From positions 744,001 to 808,000 of the forward strand of contig NZ_NERX01000001.1 of assembly GCF_003063335.1 (NCBI RefSeq): a stretch of DNA of 64,000 nt, written 5' to 3'. The translations under genes and the position numbers were made by a program. Origin of the DNA: Limnohabitans sp. MMS-10A-192 (GTDB taxonomy: Bacteria > Pseudomonadota > Gammaproteobacteria > Burkholderiales > Burkholderiaceae_C). The notes under the pieces are model-generated. The model saw only the letters and a program-made list of their open reading frames with translations, had not been told where the DNA came from and did no database searches. Positions 41,458 through 49,980 of this stretch are shown here, piece by piece (the first letter of the stretch is position 1; the number at the start of each line of letters is the position of its first letter).

Positions 41458-41751
41458 TCAGCAGCAGCTGTTGTCACGCGCGCAGTCTTGCGGACGCCCA
41501 TTTGGCGGGACAGGGCAACGGTTGACCTCAAAAGGCGACATGGACAAGAGCGTGGTCAAACCGCTGGACACCATGGTCAGTGCCCAAAAGACAAAAAAAG
41601 CCACGGTGTAAACCCCTTGTCTGGACAGCGCCAAGGGATGACCAAACCACTGCAAGTCTTGGGGATCGACGAGACCGAAAACCACCAACTCCAGCAAGCC
41701 GGCCACCAAAAAAGCAGGCCAGGCAATCCACATCATTCTTTGCGCTTTCAT
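41458..41751 (-). CDS. Small membrane protein with Cys-rich C-terminus, cco cluster
   Basis: Unrecognised protein of 97 residues with two membrane helices (MWIAWPAFLVAGLLELVVFG and VYTVAFFVFWALTMVSSGLT) and a polar tail containing CPVPPNGRPQDCARDNSCC, with four cysteines in the last 20 residues. It is the last gene of the cco transcript, 28 bp after the FixH-like gene. The cysteine tail could bind copper or iron or form disulfides; which side of the membrane it faces is not known. Start MKAQRMMWIAWP follows a plausible GGAGA site. Confidence 0.8.
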   Translation of the reverse strand: MKAQRMMWIAWPAFLVAGLLELVVFGLVDPQDLQWFGHPLALSRQGVYTVAFFVFWALTMVSSGLTTLLSMSPFEVNRCPVPPNGRPQDCARDNSCC

Positions 41752-41779
41752 GTTTCGTCTCCTTGTTGGCCCAAAGGGC

Positions 41780-42043
41780 TTATTTTTTAGATGATTGGTC
41801 AGGCAGTTCACCGGTGGCCGCATGGTTACGGGCCTGAACTGCAGGCGCCAAAGTGATGCCGCTGCCTTGTGTCTGGGTGCTGACCTCTTGTGTCGACAAC
41901 ACGGGGTCTTGTCCGTGAGCCGCCAGATAAAAAGTCACAAAACCCGCGATCACCACGATCAAGGGGCCGGAAATGATCAACCAGACATGACCGTGTGTCC
42001 ACCAAGGGCGGTCTTGCAAAGGCAAAGAAGTATGAGAAGACAT
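41780..42043 (-). CDS. Short FixH/CcoH-like membrane protein
   Basis: Protein of 87 residues with one membrane helix, WLIISGPLIVVIAGFVTFYL, preceded by PWWTHGHVW, which resembles the N-terminus of FixH/CcoH, an assembly partner of cbb3 oxidase. The periplasmic domain is much shorter than the usual roughly 150-residue FixH, so it is a reduced form or a separate family. It follows ccoG by about 23 bp, the usual position of ccoH. Function in oxidase maturation is inferred from position. Confidence 0.7.
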   Translation of the reverse strand: MSSHTSLPLQDRPWWTHGHVWLIISGPLIVVIAGFVTFYLAAHGQDPVLSTQEVSTQTQGSGITLAPAVQARNHAATGELPDQSSKK

Positions 42044-42066
42044 GTTGGAAACCCTCTGTGATGTGC

Positions 42067-43539
42067 TTAACGTGGCACAAGAAAAACAGACTTTTCAATC
42101 AACTCGGACTGCGCATGGCCGCCCTCGTCGATGGCACGAATCTTGAATTGGATGGGGTGTGAGCCGGGGGTTGCCGCATCATAGGGCAGCTGGACGCGCA
42201 CCGAAATCCAGCGCGACTCCGTGGCGGCCACTTTCGCATCGCCTTCGAGCTGCAAACTGATGTCGCGCAGACCGTCCACCGACAGCTCATAATTCATGGC
42301 CTTTTCGGCAGCGTTCATGATTTGCAGACGGTAAACGTTTTCAATCTTGCCACCCGCCACGATGCGGGCCAGCGAAGCACGGTCACGCACCACATCCACC
42401 TTGAACGGCTTGCGCAAGCCCAAACTGGTGAACAAGGCGGCCACCACGATCACCAAAATGGTGATGTACAAAATGACCCGTGGACGGAACACATGGCGCA
42501 AGGTTTGCTCTTTGGTCCAGCCGTTTTTCATGGCGTGCTCGGTCGAGTATTTCACCAAGCCACGCGGATACCCCACTTTGTCCATGACGGTGTCGCACAC
42601 ATCGGCGCAAGCGCCGCAGCCAATGCATTCGTATTGCAGGCCTTTGCGGATGTCGATGCCGGTCGGGCACACCTGCACACACAAGCTGCAGTCCACGCAT
42701 GAGCCCAAGCCCAATGTGGTCAGGTCGGCTTTTTTGGAGCGCGCGCCACGGGGCTCGCCTCGCTGTGCGTCATAGGTGACGATCAGGGTGTCTTTGTCGA
42801 ACATGGCGCTTTGGAAGCGCGCATAGGGGCACATGTATTTGCAAACCTGCTCGCGCATGAAGCCGGCATTGCCATACGTGGCGAAAGCATAAAAGAACAC
42901 CCAAAACACTTCCCAGGAACTCATATTGCCCAAGAAGAACTCCATGCCCAGGTCTTTGATGGGCGTGAAATAGCCCACAAAGGTGAAGCCGGTCCACATG
43001 GCAATGGCCAGCCAGACAATGTGTTTGTAAACTTTTTTGAACAGCTTTTCGAGCGACATTTTTTCGCCGTCCAGCCGGATGCGGGCACTGCGATCGCCTT
43101 CGACCTTGCGCTCCACCCACAAGAAAATCTCGCTGTAAACCGTTTGCGGACAGGCATAACCACACCACAAACGTCCGGCAACGGCCGTGAACAAGAACAG
43201 CGAAAAAGCCGAGATCACCAGGATCGCGGTCAGGTAAATGAAGTCCTGCGGATACAGGACAAAACCAAAAATATAAAAGCGGCGCGCACCCAAATCGAAC
43301 AGCACCGCCTGGCGCTGGCCCCACTCGATCCAGGGCAGACCATAAAAAACCAGTTGTGTCAGGACCACCATGAACCAGCGCCACTTGGCAAAAATGCCTT
43401 GCACGCTGCGCGGGTAAATCTTTTGGGTCGCTGCATACAGCGACACCATTTGCACGTCGTCCTCAGCAGCTGCCACAGGGACGATGGGCACGATCTTTCT
43501 GGAAGGGTTTTCTTGGGAGTCCAAAACACGGGCTTTCAA
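42067..43539 (-). CDS. ccoG: cbb3 oxidase accessory ferredoxin-type protein CcoG
   Basis: Membrane iron-sulfur protein of 490 residues required for cbb3 oxidase assembly, acting as a Cu(II) reductase in studied species. Several helices occupy the first half; RLWCGYACPQTVYSEIFLWV and REQVCKYMCPYARFQSAM carry CxxxCP motifs. Two ferredoxin clusters follow: CVDCSLCVQVCPTGIDIRKG and CIGCGACADVCDTVMDKVG. The C-terminus is an Ig-like periplasmic domain. It lies 57 bp after ccoP in the same direction. Confidence 0.96.
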   Translation of the reverse strand: MKARVLDSQENPSRKIVPIVPVAAAEDDVQMVSLYAATQKIYPRSVQGIFAKWRWFMVVLTQLVFYGLPWIEWGQRQAVLFDLGARRFYIFGFVLYPQDFIYLTAILVISAFSLFLFTAVAGRLWCGYACPQTVYSEIFLWVERKVEGDRSARIRLDGEKMSLEKLFKKVYKHIVWLAIAMWTGFTFVGYFTPIKDLGMEFFLGNMSSWEVFWVFFYAFATYGNAGFMREQVCKYMCPYARFQSAMFDKDTLIVTYDAQRGEPRGARSKKADLTTLGLGSCVDCSLCVQVCPTGIDIRKGLQYECIGCGACADVCDTVMDKVGYPRGLVKYSTEHAMKNGWTKEQTLRHVFRPRVILYITILVIVVAALFTSLGLRKPFKVDVVRDRASLARIVAGGKIENVYRLQIMNAAEKAMNYELSVDGLRDISLQLEGDAKVAATESRWISVRVQLPYDAATPGSHPIQFKIRAIDEGGHAQSELIEKSVFLVPR

Positions 43540-43596
43540 ATGAACAGAACACCCTCAATGGGGTGTCCTGAATCGGTCAACGATGGATAGGCGACC

Positions 43597-44514
43597 TTAT
43601 TTGGCTGCGGCTACTGTCTTGTTGGACAGGCCCCAAACATAAGATGCCAACACATGAATCTGGCCTTCGGTCAACTTCGAAGCCTGAGCAGGCATCTGGT
43701 TGACTTTGCCGTTGTTGATCATGTTGACGATGGCGTTTTCACCCCAGCCGTGCAACCAGATGTCGTCCGTCAAGTTGGGGGCTCCCATGGCGTGGTTGCC
43801 TTTGCCGTCCATGCCGTGGCAAGCCGCGCAAGCACCGAACTTGGACTTACCCAAAGATGCACGCAGTGAATCATGTGGACTGCCCGACAGGCTGAGCACA
43901 TAGTGGGCCACGTTGCGCACGTCTTCGGGCGAGCCCACAGCTGCGGCCATGGGGGGCATGTTGCCGTTGCGGCCCTGGGTCAAAGTCGCCTTGATGATGT
44001 CGGGCGTGCCGCCATACAACCAATCGGCATCGGCCAAGTTAGGGAAGCTCTTGCTGCCGCGTGCATCAGAGCCGTGGCACTGGGCACAGTTGTTCATGAA
44101 CAAGCGGTCACCGATGGCCATGGCCTGAGGGTCTTTGGACACTTCTTCTGGGGGCATGCCCGAGAACTTGGCGTACAAAGGTGCCACTTCGGCATTGGCT
44201 TTGGCGACTTCAGCATCGTACTGACCGGCCGATGTCCAACCGAACTTGCCAGCCAGATTGCCCACACCGGGGTACATCGCCAAATACACGAAAGCGAACA
44301 CGATGGTGATGATGAACAAGCCCACCCACCAGCGCGGCAGGGGGTTGTTCATTTCACGCAAGTCGCCATCCCAGACGTGGCCCGTGGTGTTGTCATTGGC
44401 CGTCATGGCCTTGGCTTTGCCGCTGAACCACAGAAGGATCAGACAGGCCATGATGCTGACCAGCGTGATGCCGGCCACATACAAGTGCCAGAAATTGCTG
44501 ATGAAGTCACTCAT
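43597..44514 (-). CDS. ccoP: cbb3-type cytochrome c oxidase subunit III (dihaem)
   Basis: Membrane-anchored dihaem cytochrome c of 305 residues that passes electrons to CcoO and CcoN. Two N-terminal helices (LYVAGITLVSIMACLILLWF and WVGLFIITIVFAFVYLAMYP) are followed by two CxxCH sites, NNCAQCHGSDARGS and GACAACHGMDGKGN, with methionine ligands in the GNMPPMAA and VNQMPAQ regions. Position after ccoQ is standard. Confidence 0.97.
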   Translation of the reverse strand: MSDFISNFWHLYVAGITLVSIMACLILLWFSGKAKAMTANDNTTGHVWDGDLREMNNPLPRWWVGLFIITIVFAFVYLAMYPGVGNLAGKFGWTSAGQYDAEVAKANAEVAPLYAKFSGMPPEEVSKDPQAMAIGDRLFMNNCAQCHGSDARGSKSFPNLADADWLYGGTPDIIKATLTQGRNGNMPPMAAAVGSPEDVRNVAHYVLSLSGSPHDSLRASLGKSKFGACAACHGMDGKGNHAMGAPNLTDDIWLHGWGENAIVNMINNGKVNQMPAQASKLTEGQIHVLASYVWGLSNKTVAAAK

Positions 44515-44550
44515 TTTGATTCCTTTGATTTGTTATGTACTGAGGACAAT

Positions 44551-44691
44551 TCAGTCTTCCTGACGAAACGGCAGTTGCGCGGCTTCGTCAAAGTTGGCTT
44601 GGTTGCGGCGTGACATGGCCCACCAGATGATGCCCAGGAAGATGGCAAAGGTGAGCACGGTCACGATCGAACGCAGGGTGTTGATGTCCAT
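44551..44691 (-). CDS. ccoQ: cbb3-type oxidase subunit CcoQ
   Basis: Tiny membrane subunit of 46 residues. Translation of the minus strand gives one helix (TLRSIVTVLTFAIFLGIIWW) followed by a charged tail ending in QLPFRQED, typical of CcoQ, which stabilises CcoP in the complex. It lies between ccoO (10 bp upstream) and ccoP (36 bp downstream), the conserved NOQP order. Confidence 0.93.
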   Translation of the reverse strand: MDINTLRSIVTVLTFAIFLGIIWWAMSRRNQANFDEAAQLPFRQED

Positions 44692-44700
44692 GGCCGTTCC

Positions 44701-45327
44701 TTATTTGCGGTGGATACCCATGCCTTGCAGGTAGGCGATCACGGCATCCATTTCGGTTTTGCCTTTGACGTCTTCGCTGGCTTTGGCAATCTCTTCGTCG
44801 CTGTAAGGCGCGCCCAGTGTGCGCAAGCCTTTCATGTGTGCAGGCAAGCTGGCACCGTCTACGGGGTTCTTTTCAAGCCACGAATAAGCGGGCATGTTCG
44901 ACTCGGGCACCACATCACGCGGATTGTTCAGGTGGATACGGTGCCATTCATCGCTGTAACGGCCACCCACACGGGCCAGGTCCGGACCGGTACGCTTGGA
45001 GCCCCATTGGAAGGGGTGGTCATACACAAACTCACCAGCCACCGAGTACGAACCGTAACGCAGAGTCTCGGCACGGAAAGGGCGGATCATTTGTGAGTGG
45101 CAGTTGTAGCAACCTTCGCGCACATACACATCACGCCCAGCCACTTGCAGCGCGGTGTAAGGCTTGAGGCCTTCCACAGGCTGGGTGGTGGATTTTTGGA
45201 AGAACAGCGGCACGATCTCGACCATGCCACCGAACAACAACACGATGAGGATCAGCACGATCATCAAAAAGTTGTTGGTCTCGATTTTCTCGTGGGAGAC
45301 GCCACCTGTTTTTTGGTTTTCAGCCAT
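44701..45327 (-). CDS. ccoO: cbb3-type cytochrome c oxidase subunit II (monohaem)
   Basis: Monohaem membrane cytochrome of 208 residues. One N-terminal helix ([20 protein letters not shown]) anchors a periplasmic domain with the haem site [18 protein letters not shown] and conserved [31 protein letters not shown] carries the likely methionine ligand. It lies 13 bp after ccoN. Confidence 0.97.
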   Translation of the reverse strand: MAENQKTGGVSHEKIETNNFLMIVLILIVLLFGGMVEIVPLFFQKSTTQPVEGLKPYTALQVAGRDVYVREGCYNCHSQMIRPFRAETLRYGSYSVAGEFVYDHPFQWGSKRTGPDLARVGGRYSDEWHRIHLNNPRDVVPESNMPAYSWLEKNPVDGASLPAHMKGLRTLGAPYSDEEIAKASEDVKGKTEMDAVIAYLQGMGIHRK

Positions 45328-45340
45328 GTTTTATTTCTCC

Positions 45341-46777
45341 TCAGGCGTGAGCGGTCAGGCTTGGAATCTGAACTTCAACCGAGCGACCTTGTGTGGCCGT
45401 CTTGATCGTGTTCCACAACATGATCACCATGCCCCCCAGGTACAACAAACCGCCCAGCAAGCGCAGCACATAGAACGGGAAGGTGGCTTTGACCGACTCA
45501 ACGAAGGTGTAAGTCAAGGTGCCGTCGGCGTTGACAGCACGCCACATCAGACCTTGCATCACACCGGCAATCCACATCGCAGCGATGTAGATCACGATGC
45601 CGATGGTGGCGGTCCAGAAGTGGATTTCAATCGCTTTGACGCTGTACATCTTTTTCTGGCCAAACAGGCGGGGAATCAGGTAGTACATCGAACCCATGGT
45701 CACCAGGCCCACCCAACCCAAGGCACCCGAATGCACGTGGCCCACGGTCCAGTCGGTGTAGTGGCTCAAGGCGTTCACGGTCTTGATGGACATCATCGGA
45801 CCCTCGAAGGTCGACATGCCGTAGAAAGACAAGGACACGATCAGGAAACGCAGGATCGGGTCGTCACGCAGTTTGTGCCATGCGCCTGACAAGGTCATGA
45901 TGCCGTTGATCATGCCGCCCCAACTTGGAGCCAACAGGATCAGCGAGAAGACCATGCCGATCGACTGCGTCCAGTCAGGCAAAGCGGTGTAGTGCAGGTG
46001 GTGAGGACCTGCCCACATGTAAGTGAAGATCAGGGCCCAGAAGTGCACGATCGACAAGCGATACGAATACACGGGACGCTCGGCTTGCTTGGGGATGAAG
46101 TAATACATCATGCCCAGGAAGCCTGCGGTCAAGAAGAAGCCCACCGCGTTGTGGCCATACCACCACTGCACCATGGCGTCTTGCACGCCGGCGTAGGCAG
46201 AGTAGGACTTGAACGCACCCACGGGCAACGCAGCGCTGTTGACCAGGTGCAGCAAAGCCACAGCAATGATGAACGCGCCAAAGAACCAGTTGGCCACATA
46301 GATGTGACGCACCTTGCGGGTGCCCACAGTGCCAAAGAAGACCACCGCAAACGCCACCCAGACCAACGTGATCAGGATGTCAATGGGCCATTCGAGTTCG
46401 GCATATTCTTTGCCTTGGGTGTAGCCCAGTGGCAAGGAAATGGCGGCCAGCAAGATGACCAATTGCCAACCCCAGAAGGTGAAAGCGGCCAGTTTGTCGT
46501 TGAACAGACGGACGTTGCAAGTGCGCTGCACCACGTAATACGCCGCTGCGAACAAGCCGCAACCGCCAAACGCAAAAATCACCGCATTGGTGTGCAGCGG
46601 TCGCAAGCGGCCATAACTGAGCCATGGAATGCCCAGATTCAACTCGGGCCAGGTCAGCTGGGCCGCGATGATCACGCCCACCAGCATGCCCACCACACCC
46701 CAAACCACCGTCATGATGGCGAACTGACGTACAACGGTGTCGTTGTAAGTCGTCGCCTGCATATTGGCAAATTTCAT
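45341..46777 (-). CDS. ccoN: cbb3-type cytochrome c oxidase subunit I
   Basis: Catalytic haem-copper subunit of 478 residues with twelve helices, reducing oxygen at high affinity. Recognisable stretches are [20 protein letters not shown] (low-spin haem His), [20 protein letters not shown] (CuB His with the Tyr region), [18 protein letters not shown] (two CuB His) and [20 protein letters not shown] (haem ligands). The start [13 protein letters not shown] has an AGAGGTG site; the longer frame begins upstream without one. A perfect FNR box lies about 62 bp upstream. Confidence 0.97.
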   Translation of the reverse strand: MKFANMQATTYNDTVVRQFAIMTVVWGVVGMLVGVIIAAQLTWPELNLGIPWLSYGRLRPLHTNAVIFAFGGCGLFAAAYYVVQRTCNVRLFNDKLAAFTFWGWQLVILLAAISLPLGYTQGKEYAELEWPIDILITLVWVAFAVVFFGTVGTRKVRHIYVANWFFGAFIIAVALLHLVNSAALPVGAFKSYSAYAGVQDAMVQWWYGHNAVGFFLTAGFLGMMYYFIPKQAERPVYSYRLSIVHFWALIFTYMWAGPHHLHYTALPDWTQSIGMVFSLILLAPSWGGMINGIMTLSGAWHKLRDDPILRFLIVSLSFYGMSTFEGPMMSIKTVNALSHYTDWTVGHVHSGALGWVGLVTMGSMYYLIPRLFGQKKMYSVKAIEIHFWTATIGIVIYIAAMWIAGVMQGLMWRAVNADGTLTYTFVESVKATFPFYVLRLLGGLLYLGGMVIMLWNTIKTATQGRSVEVQIPSLTAHA

Positions 46778-46838
46778 TTTCACCTCTTCTTTTTTAAAAA
46801 CTTCGTTGCGAGTTTGCCCGGGTGTATACCCGCGGGAC

Positions 46839-46852
46839 TTGATCAAAATCAA
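46839..46852 (-). promoter_or_regulatory. Perfect FNR/ANR box upstream of ccoN
   Basis: TTGATCAAAATCAA matches TTGAT-N4-ATCAA exactly. Its centre is about 68 bp upstream of the ccoN start, a suitable place for class II activation. The box contains the stop codon of ccoS (46849-46851), so coding and regulatory sequence overlap. Confidence 0.9.
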
Positions 46853-46986
46853 TCGTTTCGCAATATCCGCTCACCTTCGGCCTCAATGTCTTCAAATTGA
46901 CCTCGGTGAATGGCCCACCACAAGCCGGCCAGGATGAAAAACACCAAACCGACCGACAGGGGGATCAACAAATACAGGATGTCCAT
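46849..46986 (-). CDS. ccoS: cbb3 oxidase maturation protein CcoS
   Basis: Small membrane protein of 45 residues with the typical start [20 protein letters not shown], then [20 protein letters not shown] and a short tail. CcoS is needed for cofactor insertion into cbb3 oxidase. It starts 10 bp after the ccoI stop, so it is transcribed with ccoI, and its 3' end runs into the ccoN promoter. Confidence 0.93.
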   Translation of the reverse strand: MDILYLLIPLSVGLVFFILAGLWWAIHRGQFEDIEAEGERILRND

Positions 46987-46996
46987 GGTTGTTCTT

Positions 46997-49336
46997 TCAT
47001 GCTGCTGGAGTGCTGGACGCCACATCTTTGGACAAGCGCAAGGCGTTGAGGACCACCAGCAAGGAACTCAGCGCCATGCCCAAACCAGCTGCCCAAGCTG
47101 GCAAGCAACCCAAAAGGGCCAGAGGAATGCACGCGGCGTTGTAAACGGCGGCCCACACCAGGTTTTGCTTGACGATCCGCAGGGTCTGACGGCTTCGCAC
47201 CAGGGTCTGCACCAGCGCGTGAAGCTGTCCCCCCATGAGCACAAAATCGGCCTTGGATTGCGCCAAAGGGACCGCCTGCCCCAAGGCAAAAGACACATCA
47301 GCCCCCGCCAACACCGGCCCATCGTTCAGGCCATCGCCCACCATGGCCACCCTGTGCCCGAGGGCTTGCCAAGCCTGTACCGCCTGCAATTTGTCCTGCG
47401 GGCTGCAAGCCCCACGGGCATCGTCGATGCCGACCAAGGATGCCACCTGCGTCACGGCGCTTTGCGCATCGCCCGAGAGCACCTTGAGCTGCAAACCCAA
47501 ATGCTTCAAGGCCGCGACCACCGCCGGGGCTTCTGAGCGAAGCTCCTCGGCCAACTCAAAAGTGGCGATCCACCCTGCATCGTCCGCCAAACTGACTTGC
47601 AAATGCACACCCTCATAAACAGGGGCCTGGCAATAGGCGGCCGAGCCCAAGCGCAAAGGCACAGCGCGACCCGATACGGTCAACAGACCGGACACGCCCT
47701 GCCCCACTTTCTCGGAAACCGCCTGCGCCGCCTCGGACTCCAAGGTCGAAAGGCTGCCTTCGGCCAAGGCACGTTGACGGGCTTCTGACCACAAGGCCCG
47801 AGAAACCGGGTGCAGGGAATGGCGGGCCAGGATTGCCGCCCATTGCAAGGCTTGCGCCTGCGAGGTGCCCACCCGGGTGTGGATGTTGGCCACTTCAAAC
47901 GCATCACGGGTCAGCGTGCCGGTCTTGTCAAAGATCACGGTGTCGATGGTCGCCAAATTTTGCAAAGCCTCCAGGCGGCGCACCAGCACCCCACCTCGCG
48001 CCAGCGCACCGGCCGAAGCCAGCATGGCCGCAGGGGTGGCCAAAGACAAAGCGCAAGGACAGGTCACGATCAGCACGGCCACCGCCACCATCAAGGCATG
48101 GGCAGGATCGGTCGGCCACCAATAAATGGCCGAAGCCAAAGACACCAACAAAATGGCCAGCAAAAATGGCTTGGCCCAGCGGTCCACCAGCAAAGCCATG
48201 GAGGGCTTGGACAGAGAAGCACTCTCCATCAAGGAAACAATTTGGGCATAACGCGTGGAGGCCCCCACTTGCTCGATCTTCACCTCGATCGTGCCGCTCA
48301 GGTTGTGGCTGCCAGCAATCACTCGGTCGCCGGCCTGCCGCGACAAAGGACTCGACTCCCCTGTGAGCAGGGCCTCGTCCACCTGCGTTTGACCGGCCAG
48401 CACCAGGCCATCACCGGCCAAGGCCTCGCCTGGCAGCACCTCAATGACATCGCCCACCGCCAAACGGCGAATGGAGATCAATGCCCACAGCCCATCGGGC
48501 ATGCGTTTGCGCACGCTGTCAGGCAAGCGGTTGAGCACCGCCTCCAGCGCGCCAGCGGTGCGGTCGCGCATGCGCAACTCCAGCCAACGCCCCGTCAACA
48601 GAAAGAACACAAACATGGTCAACGAGTCGAAATAGACCTCGGCCCCAAAAGGGCCGGTGGGCTCAAACGTGCCGATGCTGCTGACCACAAAGGTCACCAC
48701 CATGCCCAAGGCCACCGGCAAATCCATGCTCACCTGCCGGTGCCGCAGGTCGCGCCAGGCGCTGCGCAAAAACGGGGTGCACGAAAAAAACACCACAGGC
48801 AAAGACAAGACCCAGGAGGCCCAGCGCAGCAAATGCACCATCTCGGGCGTGATGTCGCCCGGCTCGGTCACATAGACCGGGGTTGCATACATCATCACTT
48901 GCATCATGCACAGCGCGGCCACGGCCAAGCGCCAGACCATGCGGCGACCTTCCTGACGGCGCCTTTCATGGGCATGTGCATCGTTGGCGGGTATGGCCTT
49001 GTAGCCAAAGCGCTCAACCGAGCGCATCCATTCAGAGGGCCGGGTGAGCTCCGGCGACCACACAATGCGGCCGCGGTGGCTGGCGGCATTGATTTGCACA
49101 GCCCCCACACCCGGTACGGCGCGCAAGGCATCTTCGAGGGTGATGGCGCAAGCCGCGCAATGCATGCCTTCGAACACCACGCTGGAACTCCAGCAACCGG
49201 CCTGGGTTTTTTCCGGAAGACTGAAGGCGGCCCACTCCTGCGGATCGTCCAGCAATTTCAGACCTTGCTCGCGTTCCAATGCGTCTTCTTGCGCGATGGC
49301 GAGAGGTGGAGATGGCAAAACATTGACTTCAGTCAT
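46997..49336 (-). CDS. ccoI: Copper-translocating P1B-type ATPase for cbb3 oxidase assembly
   Basis: Inner-membrane heavy-metal ATPase of 779 residues supplying copper for oxidase assembly. One N-terminal metal-binding domain has VVFEGMHCAACAITLEDALR. Eight helices include the ion channel motif LIVTCPCALSLATPAAM (CPC). The phosphorylation site is VIFDKTGTLTRDAFEV, with the actuator TGESSPLSRQAGDRVIAGS and the hinge VAMVGDGLNDGPVLAGAD. It is annotated as CcoI because ccoS and ccoNOQP follow. The start MTEVNVLPSPPL is preceded by an FNR box at 49371. Confidence 0.95.
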   Translation of the reverse strand: MTEVNVLPSPPLAIAQEDALEREQGLKLLDDPQEWAAFSLPEKTQAGCWSSSVVFEGMHCAACAITLEDALRAVPGVGAVQINAASHRGRIVWSPELTRPSEWMRSVERFGYKAIPANDAHAHERRRQEGRRMVWRLAVAALCMMQVMMYATPVYVTEPGDITPEMVHLLRWASWVLSLPVVFFSCTPFLRSAWRDLRHRQVSMDLPVALGMVVTFVVSSIGTFEPTGPFGAEVYFDSLTMFVFFLLTGRWLELRMRDRTAGALEAVLNRLPDSVRKRMPDGLWALISIRRLAVGDVIEVLPGEALAGDGLVLAGQTQVDEALLTGESSPLSRQAGDRVIAGSHNLSGTIEVKIEQVGASTRYAQIVSLMESASLSKPSMALLVDRWAKPFLLAILLVSLASAIYWWPTDPAHALMVAVAVLIVTCPCALSLATPAAMLASAGALARGGVLVRRLEALQNLATIDTVIFDKTGTLTRDAFEVANIHTRVGTSQAQALQWAAILARHSLHPVSRALWSEARQRALAEGSLSTLESEAAQAVSEKVGQGVSGLLTVSGRAVPLRLGSAAYCQAPVYEGVHLQVSLADDAGWIATFELAEELRSEAPAVVAALKHLGLQLKVLSGDAQSAVTQVASLVGIDDARGACSPQDKLQAVQAWQALGHRVAMVGDGLNDGPVLAGADVSFALGQAVPLAQSKADFVLMGGQLHALVQTLVRSRQTLRIVKQNLVWAAVYNAACIPLALLGCLPAWAAGLGMALSSLLVVLNALRLSKDVASSTPAA

Positions 49337-49370
49337 GCCTGAACGATAAGCCAAGGCCCTGACACGAAGC

Positions 49371-49384
49371 TTGATGTGCATCAA
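49371..49384. promoter_or_regulatory. Perfect FNR/ANR box between ccoI and a universal stress gene
   Basis: TTGATGTGCATCAA matches TTGAT-N4-ATCAA exactly. It lies 35 bp from the ccoI start and 59 bp from the divergent usp start, so one site could serve both. Confidence 0.88.
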
Positions 49385-49442
49385 GAAGCGGGCCAGCGCT
49401 GCGATTTAAGCTGAAGTTTTCAACGACGCTGAGGAGCACCTT

Positions 49443-49886
49443 ATGTACAAATGCATTCTTGTGGCCACCGATGGTTCCACCCTGTCCAAAAAAGCAGTGA
49501 CCAACGCGATCGCGCTGGCCGCCACCTGCGGCGCCGAATTGGTCGCCCTGAAAGTCGTGCCCCGTTACCCCCAAGCCTACTTTGAAGGCAGCATTCCTTT
49601 GTCCGCCTCGGAAGTCAGCCGCATCGAAGGCCAATGGACCGAAGCGGCCAAAGCCGCGCTGGATGCGGTCCAAAAAACAGCCAAAGCCAAAGGCGTGGTC
49701 AGCAAGGGCGTGACGGTGAAGTCTGATGTGGTCTCGGACGCCATCATTGCCACAGCCAAAAAGCACAAAGCTGATCTGATCGTCATGGCCTCGCATGGCC
49801 GCAAAGGCATCAAACGCTTGCTTTTGGGCAGCGAAACGCAACAGGTGCTCACGCATTCGCACATCCCGGTGCTGGTCTTGCGCTGA
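49443..49886 (+). CDS. Universal stress protein (UspA family)
   Basis: Protein of 147 residues with the Usp fold: YKCILVATDGSTLSKKAV at the start, KADLIVMASHGRKGIKRLLL with the G-x2-G-x9-G-S/T ATP-binding pattern ending GSETQQVL, and HSHIPVLVLR at the end. ATP-binding type. Promoter-proximal FNR box indicates induction under low oxygen, as seen for Usp genes in other FNR/ANR regulons. A modest hairpin (GGAGCC TCTCG GGCTCC) follows at about 49896. Confidence 0.92.
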   Translation: MYKCILVATDGSTLSKKAVTNAIALAATCGAELVALKVVPRYPQAYFEGSIPLSASEVSRIEGQWTEAAKAALDAVQKTAKAKGVVSKGVTVKSDVVSDAIIATAKKHKADLIVMASHGRKGIKRLLLGSETQQVLTHSHIPVLVLR

Positions 49887-49980
49887 CTTGAACGGGAGCC
49901 TCTCGGGGCTCCTGCTGGTGAGGGGCCACGCTGGAATATGGTCATAAAATAGCATTCACTACAAAGTATTCGCATTCATT

